From NCBI RefSeq assembly GCF_018390595.1, contig NZ_JAHBAV010000003.1:1-64000 (forward strand): a stretch of 64,000 nt of DNA, written 5' to 3'. Positions 55,991 to 63,468 of this stretch are shown here, piece after piece. The notes under the pieces were generated by a model that saw nothing but the letters and a program-made list of their open reading frames with translations, searched no databases and was not told the DNA's origin. Every line of letters starts with the position of its first letter. Positions within the stretch are counted from its first letter, which is position 1. Made by a program: the position numbers and the translations under genes. The stretch is from Dietzia massiliensis (GTDB taxonomy: Bacteria; Actinomycetota; Actinomycetes; Mycobacteriales; Mycobacteriaceae).

Positions 55991-57444
55991 GGCCCTTCCG
56001 GATTTAGAGTGCGTAGCTGGGGTTCGCCGGTGATGCGGTGAGGCACAAGATGTAGGGGTCCTGGGGCGTGTGAAGATGCAAGTTCCTACACCAGCACTTC
56101 GCATCCCCAGGACCCGCTTTGAACGCTACCTCCAGTCTGCTTGCCGACACCATCTGCCGCACCGGCGAACTTGGGGTGACCATCACCGACGTCGCCGTGG
56201 CCGACGAGCTCACGCACTTGTTCTGCGCCCCGGTCACGCTGGACCCGGTGTGCGCTGAGTGCGGGATGGCCGGCCGCCTTCGTGATCATGTCGAACGGAA
56301 GGTCACGGATCTACCGATCGTCGGTCACCCGACCAGGCTGCACGTGCGGGTACCGGGTTTCACCTGCGACAACATCGAATGCGAGACGCGGATTTTCCAG
56401 CAGCGGATGCCGGCGTTGGCTGAGCCGAGGGCCAAGACCACCCGCCGTTGCAGCTGCTGGATTCTGCAGCGTCTGGCGATCGATCGCACCAGCGTGTCCG
56501 CGGTGGCCAAGGCCCTCGGGCTGGGGTGGGATCTGGTCAACGATCTAGCACTGCCGGAGACTCGCACGATTGTCTACGACCAGCCCGGCCACTTCGACGG
56601 AGTCCGTGTCCTCGGGGTCGATGAGCACAAGTGGAAGCACGTGCGCGGTGACGGCAGCAGCTCGTTCGCCCGCCGTCCTGGTCGACCTGACCCCGGTGGA
56701 CGGCACCGGCCCGTCCCGCCTGTTGGACATGGTCCCGGGGCGTTCGGCGATGGTGCTCACCGAGTGGCTCGATGCCCGTGACCAGGTGTTTCGAGACCGA
56801 GTCAAGGTAGTGACTATGGACGGGTTTGCCGGCTACCACTCCGCGGCCGCCAGCGCGGTGCCCGCTGCCCGGACAGTGATGGACCCCTTCCACGTCGTGC
56901 ACCTGGCCGCCGACAAGCTCACCGTGTGCCGCCAACGCATCCAGCAGGCCACCACCGGGCACCGGGGCCGCACGGGAGATCCGCTGTACGGCATCCGCCG
57001 CACCCTGCGCACCCGCGCTGAGCTGCTGACCGACAAGCAGAAGGTCCGCCTGTTCAAGGCGTTCACCGCCGACGATGCGCACGCGGCGGTGGAGGTCACC
57101 TACGGCGTCTACCAGCGACTCATCGCCGCCTACGAGGCCACCGGCAAGCGGGAGAGCAAGATCGCGATGTACAAGCTCCTGCGCTCAATCCGGACCGGGG
57201 TGCCCAAGGAGTTGCCAGAGCTCGCACAGCTCGGCCGGTCACTGTGGAAGCGGCATCGGGAGATCCCGGCCTACTTCGACGTGGGGGCCTCCAACGGCCC
57301 CGTCGAGGCCATCAACGGGCGCCTCGAGCACCTCCGCGGAATCGCCCTGGGCTTCCGCAACCTCGGGGCACTACATCCTGCGGTCACTGATCCACTCCGG
57401 ACAGCTCCAGAATCGGATCAACGCACTCTAAATCCGGAAGGGCC
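55991..57444. mobile_element. Complete ISL3-family insertion sequence inside istB
   Basis: The element is 1454 bp. Its 24-bp terminal repeats (starting GGCCCTTCCGGATTTAGAGT at 55991 and ending at 57444) are perfect inverse copies, and 8-bp direct duplications of CGTTTGGT flank it. Size, ends and duplication length match ISL3. The transposase stop codon lies inside the right repeat. Confidence 0.95.
56119..57431 (+). pseudogene. ISL3-family transposase with two frameshifts
   Basis: Three frames are needed to read the protein. First comes MNATSSLLADTICRTGELG with a zinc-finger-like CAECGMAGRLRDHV and DGVRVLGVDEHKWKHVRGDG. Second comes AVLVDLTPVDGTGPSRLLDM through GYHSAAASAVPAARTVMDPF to GPVEAINGRLEHLRGIALGF. 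Third comes HYILRSLIHSGQLQNRINAL. The shifts lie at a CCC run near 56669-56671 and a GGGG run near 57364-57367, each explained by one extra base. Correcting both gives 436 residues. TTG at 56119 is the apparent start. Real decay or homopolymer errors are both possible. Confidence 0.88.
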
Positions 57445-57452
57445 CGTTTGGT
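57445..57452. repeat. Target-site duplication, right copy
   Basis: CGTTTGGT directly follows the right inverted repeat and equals the left copy. Confidence 0.92.
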
Positions 57453-57469
57453 CTCGATGTCGATGGCGC

Positions 57470-59035
57470 TCATCGTGTGCCTCCGGCGTAGTAGTCGGCG
57501 CCGCGCACGTAGCCGCCGACCTCAGCGGGTGCTTCTTGTGCCGGTCGCAGGGCCGCGGCCTTGTCCTGGCCGGTGACCAGGATTGGTTGGATGTGCGCGT
57601 ACCGGGGCGAGCGCACCGGACCGGTCAACGCCAGTGCGCACGCGGCTTCGACCCGCTCGGCCGAGAAACGGCGAGAAAGGCGCAGCACCGCCAGGGCGGC
57701 GTCCAGGCCCTGTTCGTCGACCGGGACGGATTCGAAGACCCGGTTGACCACAATCACCGCCGCCGGCCCCACCCGCTCGGCCCACTGGCGTACCCGAGGT
57801 GCGTCCCACTGTTGGTATCGCTCGCCAGCTGGGAGGTCGGCGTCGTTAGTGCGGTACTGCCCTGATGTCTGCTCGGGAAGCAGAAGGTGGCTGGAGATCC
57901 GCTCGGTGCCGCGGTAGATCTCCAGCGTTCGGGCGGTGATCCGCACGTCGACCTTGGTGCCGATATGCGCCAGCGGGGCGGAGTAGAAGTTGCGCTCGAA
58001 CACCACGTGCCCGTTGCGGCCCACGCGGCGGCCGTAGAGCCACCGGCTGATCTCGTACGCCACCGCCGGCAGCGGCGTCAGCAGCGGCTGCTCATCCGCG
58101 GTGAACACGCCGAGTCTTGAGCCGGGACGCTTCTGGAACGGTTCGCGATTGTAGGCGTCCATCCGCTCACCGATCGCCTCCGCCAGCTCGGGCAGCGCGT
58201 GGAACGTCCGGTCCCGCAGGCCGGCGATCACCCACGTCGCCACATGCAAGACGGTGTTCTCGGCCCCAGATTTGTCCTTAGGACGCCGTATCCGGCCTGG
58301 TAAAACGGCTGCCGAGTAATGAGCGGCCATCTCCCGGTAGGCATCATTGAGCACGATCTCCCCCTCGCGGGGATGCTTGACCACCCCGGTCTTGAGGTTG
58401 TCACACACGATCCGCGGCACCGAACCACCGAAGAACTCGAACATCGCCACGTGCGCCCGCAGCCACGCGTCCTGCTGCATATCGGTCGCCGGATAGACAA
58501 AGGCGTACCGGCTAAACGGCAGGCACCCAACGAACAGGTACACCTTCCGCGTCGCCCCGGTTGCCGGGTCGGTGAGCTCCATCGTGGGGCCGGACCAGTC
58601 GACCTCGACCGTTTGGGCGGCCTTGTGGCCGACGCGGGAGGCGGCGCCGGTGACCATCACGTGCCGCTGGTAGGTCTTGCACCACCGGTCATAGCCCATC
58701 GCCGGTGCCTTCGAGGCGGCGCACTGGTCGGTGTACTCGCCGTGTAGCAGCTTCAGCGTGACCCCGACCCGCGCCATCTCCCGGTGGACCTGCTCCCAGT
58801 CCGGCTGGGCGAACACGCTCTCGTGCTCCCCGCGGCCCGGGAACAGGCGTGTATACACCTGCTCATCGCTGAGCTCGGCGACGTCGTCCCAGCTCGTCTC
58901 CGTCGCGTCGGCAGCCTCCAGCACCGCAGTGATGCTCTTGCGGGACATGCCCTGCGAGGCGGCGATCGCCCGCCCCGACAGGCCCTCGGCGCGAAGCTGC
59001 AGCACAAGCTTTGCCCTGATCTTCCGTACAGTCAC
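57470..59035 (-). CDS. istA: IS21-family transposase IstA
   Basis: The 521-residue transposase has an N-terminal HTH (EGLSGRAIAASQGMSRKSIT), a DDE integrase core with VEVDWSGPTMEL, RIVCDNLKTGVVKHP and SGAENTVLHVATW, and the C-terminal Mu-type segment NGHVVFERNFYSAP. It appears intact. The ATGA overlap with istB at 57470-57473 shows the normal operon. Function in transposition is compromised because istB is interrupted. Confidence 0.95.
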   Translation of the reverse strand: MTVRKIRAKLVLQLRAEGLSGRAIAASQGMSRKSITAVLEAADATETSWDDVAELSDEQVYTRLFPGRGEHESVFAQPDWEQVHREMARVGVTLKLLHGEYTDQCAASKAPAMGYDRWCKTYQRHVMVTGAASRVGHKAAQTVEVDWSGPTMELTDPATGATRKVYLFVGCLPFSRYAFVYPATDMQQDAWLRAHVAMFEFFGGSVPRIVCDNLKTGVVKHPREGEIVLNDAYREMAAHYSAAVLPGRIRRPKDKSGAENTVLHVATWVIAGLRDRTFHALPELAEAIGERMDAYNREPFQKRPGSRLGVFTADEQPLLTPLPAVAYEISRWLYGRRVGRNGHVVFERNFYSAPLAHIGTKVDVRITARTLEIYRGTERISSHLLLPEQTSGQYRTNDADLPAGERYQQWDAPRVRQWAERVGPAAVIVVNRVFESVPVDEQGLDAALAVLRLSRRFSAERVEAACALALTGPVRSPRYAHIQPILVTGQDKAAALRPAQEAPAEVGGYVRGADYYAGGTR

Positions 59036-59180
59036 GGATTGCTCCTTCCGCCACGTGCCCTCTACACGCGGCGGAAGGAGCCTAAGGACCGGTGGCCCCC
59101 ACGGACGCTACTGCCGGCCCCCAAGCGCAATAATCGCGTTTCCGGACACTGGCCCCCGAAGGCAATAGCGATGGCCCCCA

Positions 59181-59329
59181 GTGAGACGAATATTCACGTG
59201 GGCAAGGAGTGGATCGGCGTCGCCGCAGGCACCTTCGCCCAGGTCTACGACGTCGTGGGCGAGGGTGCGCCAGCGGTCGAGGTCGGTGGTGTCGATTGTG
59301 AGGTAGCCGAGGGCCCGGATGTCGCCCAC
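59181..59329 (-). pseudogene. Extradiol ring-cleavage dioxygenase, N-terminal fragment
   Basis: The first 50 codons (GTG at 59329, AAAGGA upstream) read MGDIRALGYLTIDTTDLDRW and continue to HVNIRLT, matching the N-terminus of BphC/HsaC-type extradiol dioxygenases. The frame then enters the IS21 end. The rest of the gene is missing, so the IS junction cut away the catalytic part. Confidence 0.78.
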
Positions 59330-59608
59330 GGAGTGTCCTTTGGATGTTGCCAGCGGGAATGGCCCGCAAAGCGCGCACTGACGGCGTCAGCGCGCTGCCC
59401 TCTTGGTCGGACGCGGTGTACGGGCGCTGACTGCTACCAACCGAAAACGACGACGACGGCCTGCAGCCCGTGAGGCAGAGAGCTGCCGCTCGGTCGTGTA
59501 AGCCAGGAGGCGGCTCTCGCGATTTCGAAGCACAACTTGCGGGAACCGCCAGACTCCGTCCTATTCGGCTAGAGCCAGGCGCGAACCCCATCGTGGTAAG
59601 AACATTGT
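59330..59608. other. Short gap upstream of the dioxygenase fragment
   Basis: The 279 bp hold the former promoter region of the dioxygenase. No gene, RNA or strong repeat was recognised. Confidence 0.4.
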
Positions 59609-59860
59609 ATGGCTCGGATTAGAAAATTAGCTCAGCTGACTCAGAGCATTAGGCCGCACAAGACAGAGGTTGACTGCTATCACCAAGCCCTAGCTGGAGA
59701 CGACGGTGAAGTGCTACTTCATTTGTCGACTTTCGGTTCTGACGCGCGAAAGAGTCAGCCGAAGGTTAGTCAGACATTGCAGATTGACGCGCGGATTGCT
59801 GCCGAGTTGATTGACGTCATATGTGAGACGTTTCCCCACTTACGCAGCGCGGCTGAATGA
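59609..59860 (+). CDS. Small conserved-looking protein beside the type II restriction genes
   Basis: The 83-residue product starts MARIRKLAQLTQSIRPHKTE and contains LLHLSTFGSDARKSQPKVSQ and an amphipathic C-terminal helix. It has no recognised domain. It is convergent with the GIY-YIG gene with a 16-bp gap. Its position suggests an accessory or control role, but this is not supported by a motif. Confidence 0.65.
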   Translation: MARIRKLAQLTQSIRPHKTEVDCYHQALAGDDGEVLLHLSTFGSDARKSQPKVSQTLQIDARIAAELIDVICETFPHLRSAAE

Positions 59861-59876
59861 GCTAGGGCGTGGACCG

Positions 59877-60716
59877 TTACTCATCACGAAGCGGGAGTGG
59901 CACTTCGCTAGAAGACAGGTCAGTTTCGGAGTGTGGCCACACCAAATCCGAACCGGTTTCAATCCCGGGGAGAACATTTCCTACAAGGGCGCTCACGTTG
60001 ATCGCGTCCTTGCTGGGACCGGGTCTTCCCTCGACGAAGGAGAGCCGCGCAGCCGCAAGGTCGGCAAGGCGGACCGCTTGGATTACTATCACGCGACGCA
60101 AGCCGGGGGATACCTCGCCACGTTCGTGCGCTACTGCGGCGACTCGAGCAAGCGTTTCTGCTCGCCTCGCTATTCGGACATCCGGGTGCTCTCGCTCAGC
60201 CCGCATAGTCTCGGGGATTAGGTCGAAAGAGTAGGATTTCGGAAGAGTTACTATCTCCGAGACCGGAGGTATCTTCTCGTTGAGGATCGCGTTATATCTG
60301 GAGTTTGCAATCGAATCGCAATATACCGAATACTCGAGTTCGTCAACTCTCTTATTCCTCTCGCTCTTTGGCAAGCCTCTGGCCGACTCAAGAGGCCAGA
60401 GCCTCATCTCGGCGACTTCGAACGGGTCGAGGATGCGATATGCGATCGTGTCAGACCGCTGTCCTCTTAGGTGTCGTCCGATGCGGGTGCCGAAATCTTC
60501 CGTGGTTTGTCCGACATAGATCGGCTCGCCGTCATAGTCGAAGAAGGCGTACACGCCGATGCAGCGATTTAAGATCCGACCACTCTGCTCATCGGTAGTG
60601 TTCAGAGCTTCACTAAGTAGGGCCCTGAAGCCCTGAACGAAAGGCGTCGAGAGGGAGCTCTTCGACGGGACTGGCCCGGCCGGGTCGTTTGCGGACGCAA
60701 TTCCTCGGCTTCCCAC
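59877..60716 (-). CDS. GIY-YIG restriction endonuclease
   Basis: The 279-residue protein has GVYAFFDYDGEPIYVG at about residues 54-69, the GIY-YIG catalytic core, followed by TRIGRHLRG with the conserved Arg at 78, and DELEYSVYC further on. It resembles GIY-YIG restriction enzymes (Eco29kI-like) that act with a C5 methyltransferase; subtype is not proven. Its GTG directly follows the methyltransferase TAA and lies in the same frame, with no ribosome-site gap. It is the second gene of the pair. Confidence 0.87.
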   Translation of the reverse strand: MGSRGIASANDPAGPVPSKSSLSTPFVQGFRALLSEALNTTDEQSGRILNRCIGVYAFFDYDGEPIYVGQTTEDFGTRIGRHLRGQRSDTIAYRILDPFEVAEMRLWPLESARGLPKSERNKRVDELEYSVYCDSIANSRYNAILNEKIPPVSEIVTLPKSYSFDLIPETMRAEREHPDVRIARRAETLARVAAVAHERGEVSPGLRRVIVIQAVRLADLAAARLSFVEGRPGPSKDAINVSALVGNVLPGIETGSDLVWPHSETDLSSSEVPLPLRDE

Positions 60717-61871
60717 TTACGCCCCCTTTGCCTTTGTTAGATCAGTGCGGCCTCGGTTTAGTAGTGGGACCAGGTAGTTCTCTCCGAGCCATTCAACAGC
60801 GTCGACGCAAACGGCATCTCCGAATCCAAAAAGAATCTGCTGATCGCGCAGCCCTGAAAGGTTGTACTCTCGGGCACCCATCAAGTTCGCATACTCGCGT
60901 GGCGTCATCCACCGGACCTGCACTGATCCGTTTCCCGCTTGGACGACGGCCTGCTTGGAGGATCCGCCGCGGGCGGTCCGTAGACAGCCACTTATGTCAT
61001 CCGCGCGAATTTCCCAGACGGCGATGCCTTTGCGGGTGCGGCGATAGGCTGTTCGATGGGTTGGGGAACTCCCGTTTCTTAGGATGTCGAGGCGTGCGGC
61101 TTGGGCTGGTGAGAGCGACTCGACGAATTTTGAGGTCCGGTCCTCGTTCCACCAGCGAGCATCGTCACTGGGCACAGTTTCGAGATAGCCAGATAGACCG
61201 GAGTTGAGCGGTGGAGGAAGGCTGGGTAGCTCCGCGCGATGGGTCCGCAACAGCGGATCGCCGTAGATGGTTTGGAGCCAATCCGGCCGTAACTCAGAGT
61301 TTGGTTCAACTACGTCTTCGGGAGGGTCGATTGCGCCGATGAGGAAAAGTCGTGGTCTGGACTGAGGGACGAAACGGCGGGCGTCGATGGAGATGACGTC
61401 GACGGAATAGTCGAGGCGATTTAATTCGCGGACTGCGGCGGCCAAATCTTCGCCGCCGTGGCTGCTAGCGAGCGCGGTTACATTTTCCAATGCGATGACG
61501 CTGGGCCGATCGTCTTCCATTTCCTCGAGGACTCTTGTGAACTGATAGAACGTCGATGACTGTCGCCCAATGAGTCCCACTCTGTTTCCGGCAAGGGAAA
61601 GGTCCGTGCAGGGGAACGAGGACCAAGCGAGGTCGACTATGGGGAGGTCCTTCCCACTCACCTCGCGAATATCTCCAAGGACAAATTCATGGGTGTCGGC
61701 GTCGGACTCGAACTGCTGGCGGTACATCTCGTACTTGAATTTCTCGATGTCGTTGGCCCAGGTAACGTTTACGCCGACCTTTGCTAGGCCCATGCGTGCC
61801 AACCCGACTCCTGCGAAGAATTCTGCTGCCGTGAAGAATTCTTTACTGTCGGGAACGAGGGTCAATGCCAT
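60717..61871 (-). CDS. C5-cytosine DNA methyltransferase
   Basis: The 384-residue enzyme protects DNA from the following nuclease. Motif I is AAEFFAGVGLARMGL near residues 15-29, the catalytic Pro-Cys is SSFPCTDLS at 84-92 (Cys88), motif VI is ALENVTAL with ENV at 129-131, and motif VIII is QSRPRLFLIG at 170-179. The C-terminal motif X region is GDAVCVDAVEWLG. Codon use is less GC-rich than core genes, consistent with transfer. Its TAA stop is followed immediately by the endonuclease GTG. Confidence 0.95.
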   Translation of the reverse strand: MALTLVPDSKEFFTAAEFFAGVGLARMGLAKVGVNVTWANDIEKFKYEMYRQQFESDADTHEFVLGDIREVSGKDLPIVDLAWSSFPCTDLSLAGNRVGLIGRQSSTFYQFTRVLEEMEDDRPSVIALENVTALASSHGGEDLAAAVRELNRLDYSVDVISIDARRFVPQSRPRLFLIGAIDPPEDVVEPNSELRPDWLQTIYGDPLLRTHRAELPSLPPPLNSGLSGYLETVPSDDARWWNEDRTSKFVESLSPAQAARLDILRNGSSPTHRTAYRRTRKGIAVWEIRADDISGCLRTARGGSSKQAVVQAGNGSVQVRWMTPREYANLMGAREYNLSGLRDQQILFGFGDAVCVDAVEWLGENYLVPLLNRGRTDLTKAKGA

Positions 61872-61942
61872 GTTTCCAGGCTACCGCAGCCCTGCTTGAT
61901 GGGCGGCATCCTGCTTCGAACGCGCATACGACCCGGGATAGG

Positions 61943-63046
61943 CTATCGCGCAGCCATATCGCCCCAGTCGGTGAACCCCGAGGGGTCGTGCCGGCCTAAG
62001 TTCGCGTGCTCGAACAGGCCCCAGCCTACGTCTCCGTTGCAGGTCGCCCGGGCCACGTGGTCGATGGTGTTGAACGGCAGCATCGCGACCACGTCGGGGG
62101 AGGTCATGTCGTAGGTGACGGACTCGCTCCACTCGCGGCTCATCCAGCGGCCGTGCGACCACGCCGGGTCCCCGACGTACCCTGAGCCCATGCTCAGCGG
62201 AACGCCACCGAGGGTTTCGACCTCCAGCAGCAGCGGCTCGCCGCGGGGCGTGGTGAGGTGCAGACGCGCGCAGTCGGGGTGGCGGGTCCCGCTGCGGTAG
62301 TCGACCTCCATCCGCGGCCAGCCCAGCTGCTCGATCCTCCCGTCGGCGAACACCCGGCTGGCGTGGTTCAGCGTCCGGTGCCCGTCGGGGCTCTCCTGGA
62401 GGATCACGACCATCGCGTAGTCGTCAAAGCGCAGCGGAACGTAGGTCCACCAGAAGCCCTCGCGCGGCTCGGCCGCCCACCGGCCGGCGGGGTCCGACTC
62501 GCCGCTCGGCCGGATGCCCCACGAGCGATCCCGCGTCCCCAGCCACACGTCGGGATCCACGGCGAAGTCGCGCCCGTCCACCGAGAGCGTGCCCGACCAA
62601 CTGCCCACCTGCGCGAACCGGCTCGCGTCGAGCATCGCGCGCGTGCCCTCGAGCAGCACGTGCCGGTCCTCGAGCACCGCGTCGAACGACCCCTCCCACG
62701 TCATGTCCACCGACAGGTCCGGATGCTCGCACACCAGCCGCAGGGTGCGCAGCGGCTCGATCACCTCGATCCGGAACCCTCCCACTGCGGGCGCGAGCGA
62801 CCGGGCGTTGAGGGCGTCGGAGAACCGCACCGACCGCTGGGTGTCGCCGTGGCGGACGGTGACGAACGCGTCCACGATCCCGAGGTTGGGATACACGCCG
62901 AACCCCGTCACGAGGAACACGTCACCGGTGCGGTCGTGCGCGTTGAAGTAGTAGCGGTCGTAGAAGTTCCGGTCGCTCGTGCCGACCTGGGCCATCGGCA
63001 GGGGCGTCTGGTGGACGGGGAACTCGTCGAGCGGCGTCGGCTTCAT
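61943..63046 (-). CDS. DUF7064-like beta-rich protein
   Basis: The 367-residue protein contains DRNFYDRYYFNAHDRTGDVF, VWLGTRDRSWGIRP near residue 167, GFWWTYVPLRFDDYAMVVIL and LLLEVETLGGVPLSMGSGYVG. The pattern fits the lipocalin-like proteins of DUF7064/7065 found in actinobacteria, often with lipid or steroid genes. No catalytic motif is clear. Codon use is core-like, so it probably lies outside the island. Confidence 0.75.
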   Translation of the reverse strand: MKPTPLDEFPVHQTPLPMAQVGTSDRNFYDRYYFNAHDRTGDVFLVTGFGVYPNLGIVDAFVTVRHGDTQRSVRFSDALNARSLAPAVGGFRIEVIEPLRTLRLVCEHPDLSVDMTWEGSFDAVLEDRHVLLEGTRAMLDASRFAQVGSWSGTLSVDGRDFAVDPDVWLGTRDRSWGIRPSGESDPAGRWAAEPREGFWWTYVPLRFDDYAMVVILQESPDGHRTLNHASRVFADGRIEQLGWPRMEVDYRSGTRHPDCARLHLTTPRGEPLLLEVETLGGVPLSMGSGYVGDPAWSHGRWMSREWSESVTYDMTSPDVVAMLPFNTIDHVARATCNGDVGWGLFEHANLGRHDPSGFTDWGDMAAR

Positions 63047-63282
63047 CGGCAGGCCTGTCGTGTCGGGTCAGGAAGGTGATTCCACTCTGGTGCAGAGAGC
63101 CGTTGAATGTCACCGCTTCGTACGTAGTCCCGGCATGGGTGCGCGGGAAGTGAGTCCGCCGTCGTCGCGCTAACAGGGGCGACATCCCGGCAGCCATCTG
63201 GGAGCAGTACGGCCGCAACCCGACTCCTGTCGTACCGGCGATGCATACTGAGGGCACGTAGGAGAGGAGGGGGAGGTAAGCC

Positions 63283-63468
63283 ATGACCATTGTGTTCGAA
63301 AACCCAACTGAGCCGGAGCTTCGCGAGAAGGAGCGGCTCGCGCTCGCACGGGTCGGCCACAGCTACGAGGAGCTGGCCAAGCTCGCCGAACAGTACCTCT
63401 TGACCGACGAAGAGCGGGAAGTCTGGGACGAAGTCAAGACGATTCGTTTCCTCTTATGGGATGACTGA
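63283..63468 (+). CDS. Small acidic protein of a two-gene unit
   Basis: The 61-residue product starts MTIVFENPTEPELREKERLA and is mostly helical and acidic (LLTDEEREVWDEVKTIRFLL). GGGGGAGG precedes the ATG. Its end overlaps the following gene by eight bases. The small-first, coupled arrangement resembles toxin-antitoxin pairs, but no family is recognised. Confidence 0.7.
   Translation: MTIVFENPTEPELREKERLALARVGHSYEELAKLAEQYLLTDEEREVWDEVKTIRFLLWDD

Larger units (their letters stand above)
55265..57473 (-). pseudogene. istB: IS21 helper ATPase IstB, split by ISL3-family insertion
   Basis: The first ten codons (MSAIDIETKR, from the ATG at 57473) are separated from the rest by the nested element. 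The remainder, 55990 down to 55265, encodes KLREMGAQPLLEAIEAQHED, Walker A GFTGSGKSYLGCALAK, and the Walker B segment LLVIDEWLLDH. Removing the insert and one copy of the duplication would restore a 248-residue frame. The ATG overlaps the istA stop as ATGA. As it stands the helper is disrupted and the IS is probably not self-mobile. Confidence 0.9.
55167..59180. mobile_element. IS21-family insertion sequence, interrupted by an ISL3-family element
   Basis: It carries istA and istB in the order and overlap typical of IS21. Both ends start TGGGGGCCA and share TATTGCCTTCGGGGGCCAG nearby; GGGGGCC is repeated several times inside each end, as in IS21 relatives. Without the nested element its length would be about 2.55 kb. 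The flanks (mcrC at one side, dioxygenase at the other) differ and no target duplication is seen. This suggests deletion or recombination between copies. Confidence 0.88.

Noticed and set aside
57470-57473. Programmed frameshift between istA and istB
   Set aside because: The overlap is a standard ATGA stop-start junction, as in other IS21 elements, and no slippery sequence is needed.
44801-61900. Prophage or integrative conjugative element
   Set aside because: No integrase, excisionase, capsid, portal, terminase, relaxase or type IV secretion gene was seen in the island.
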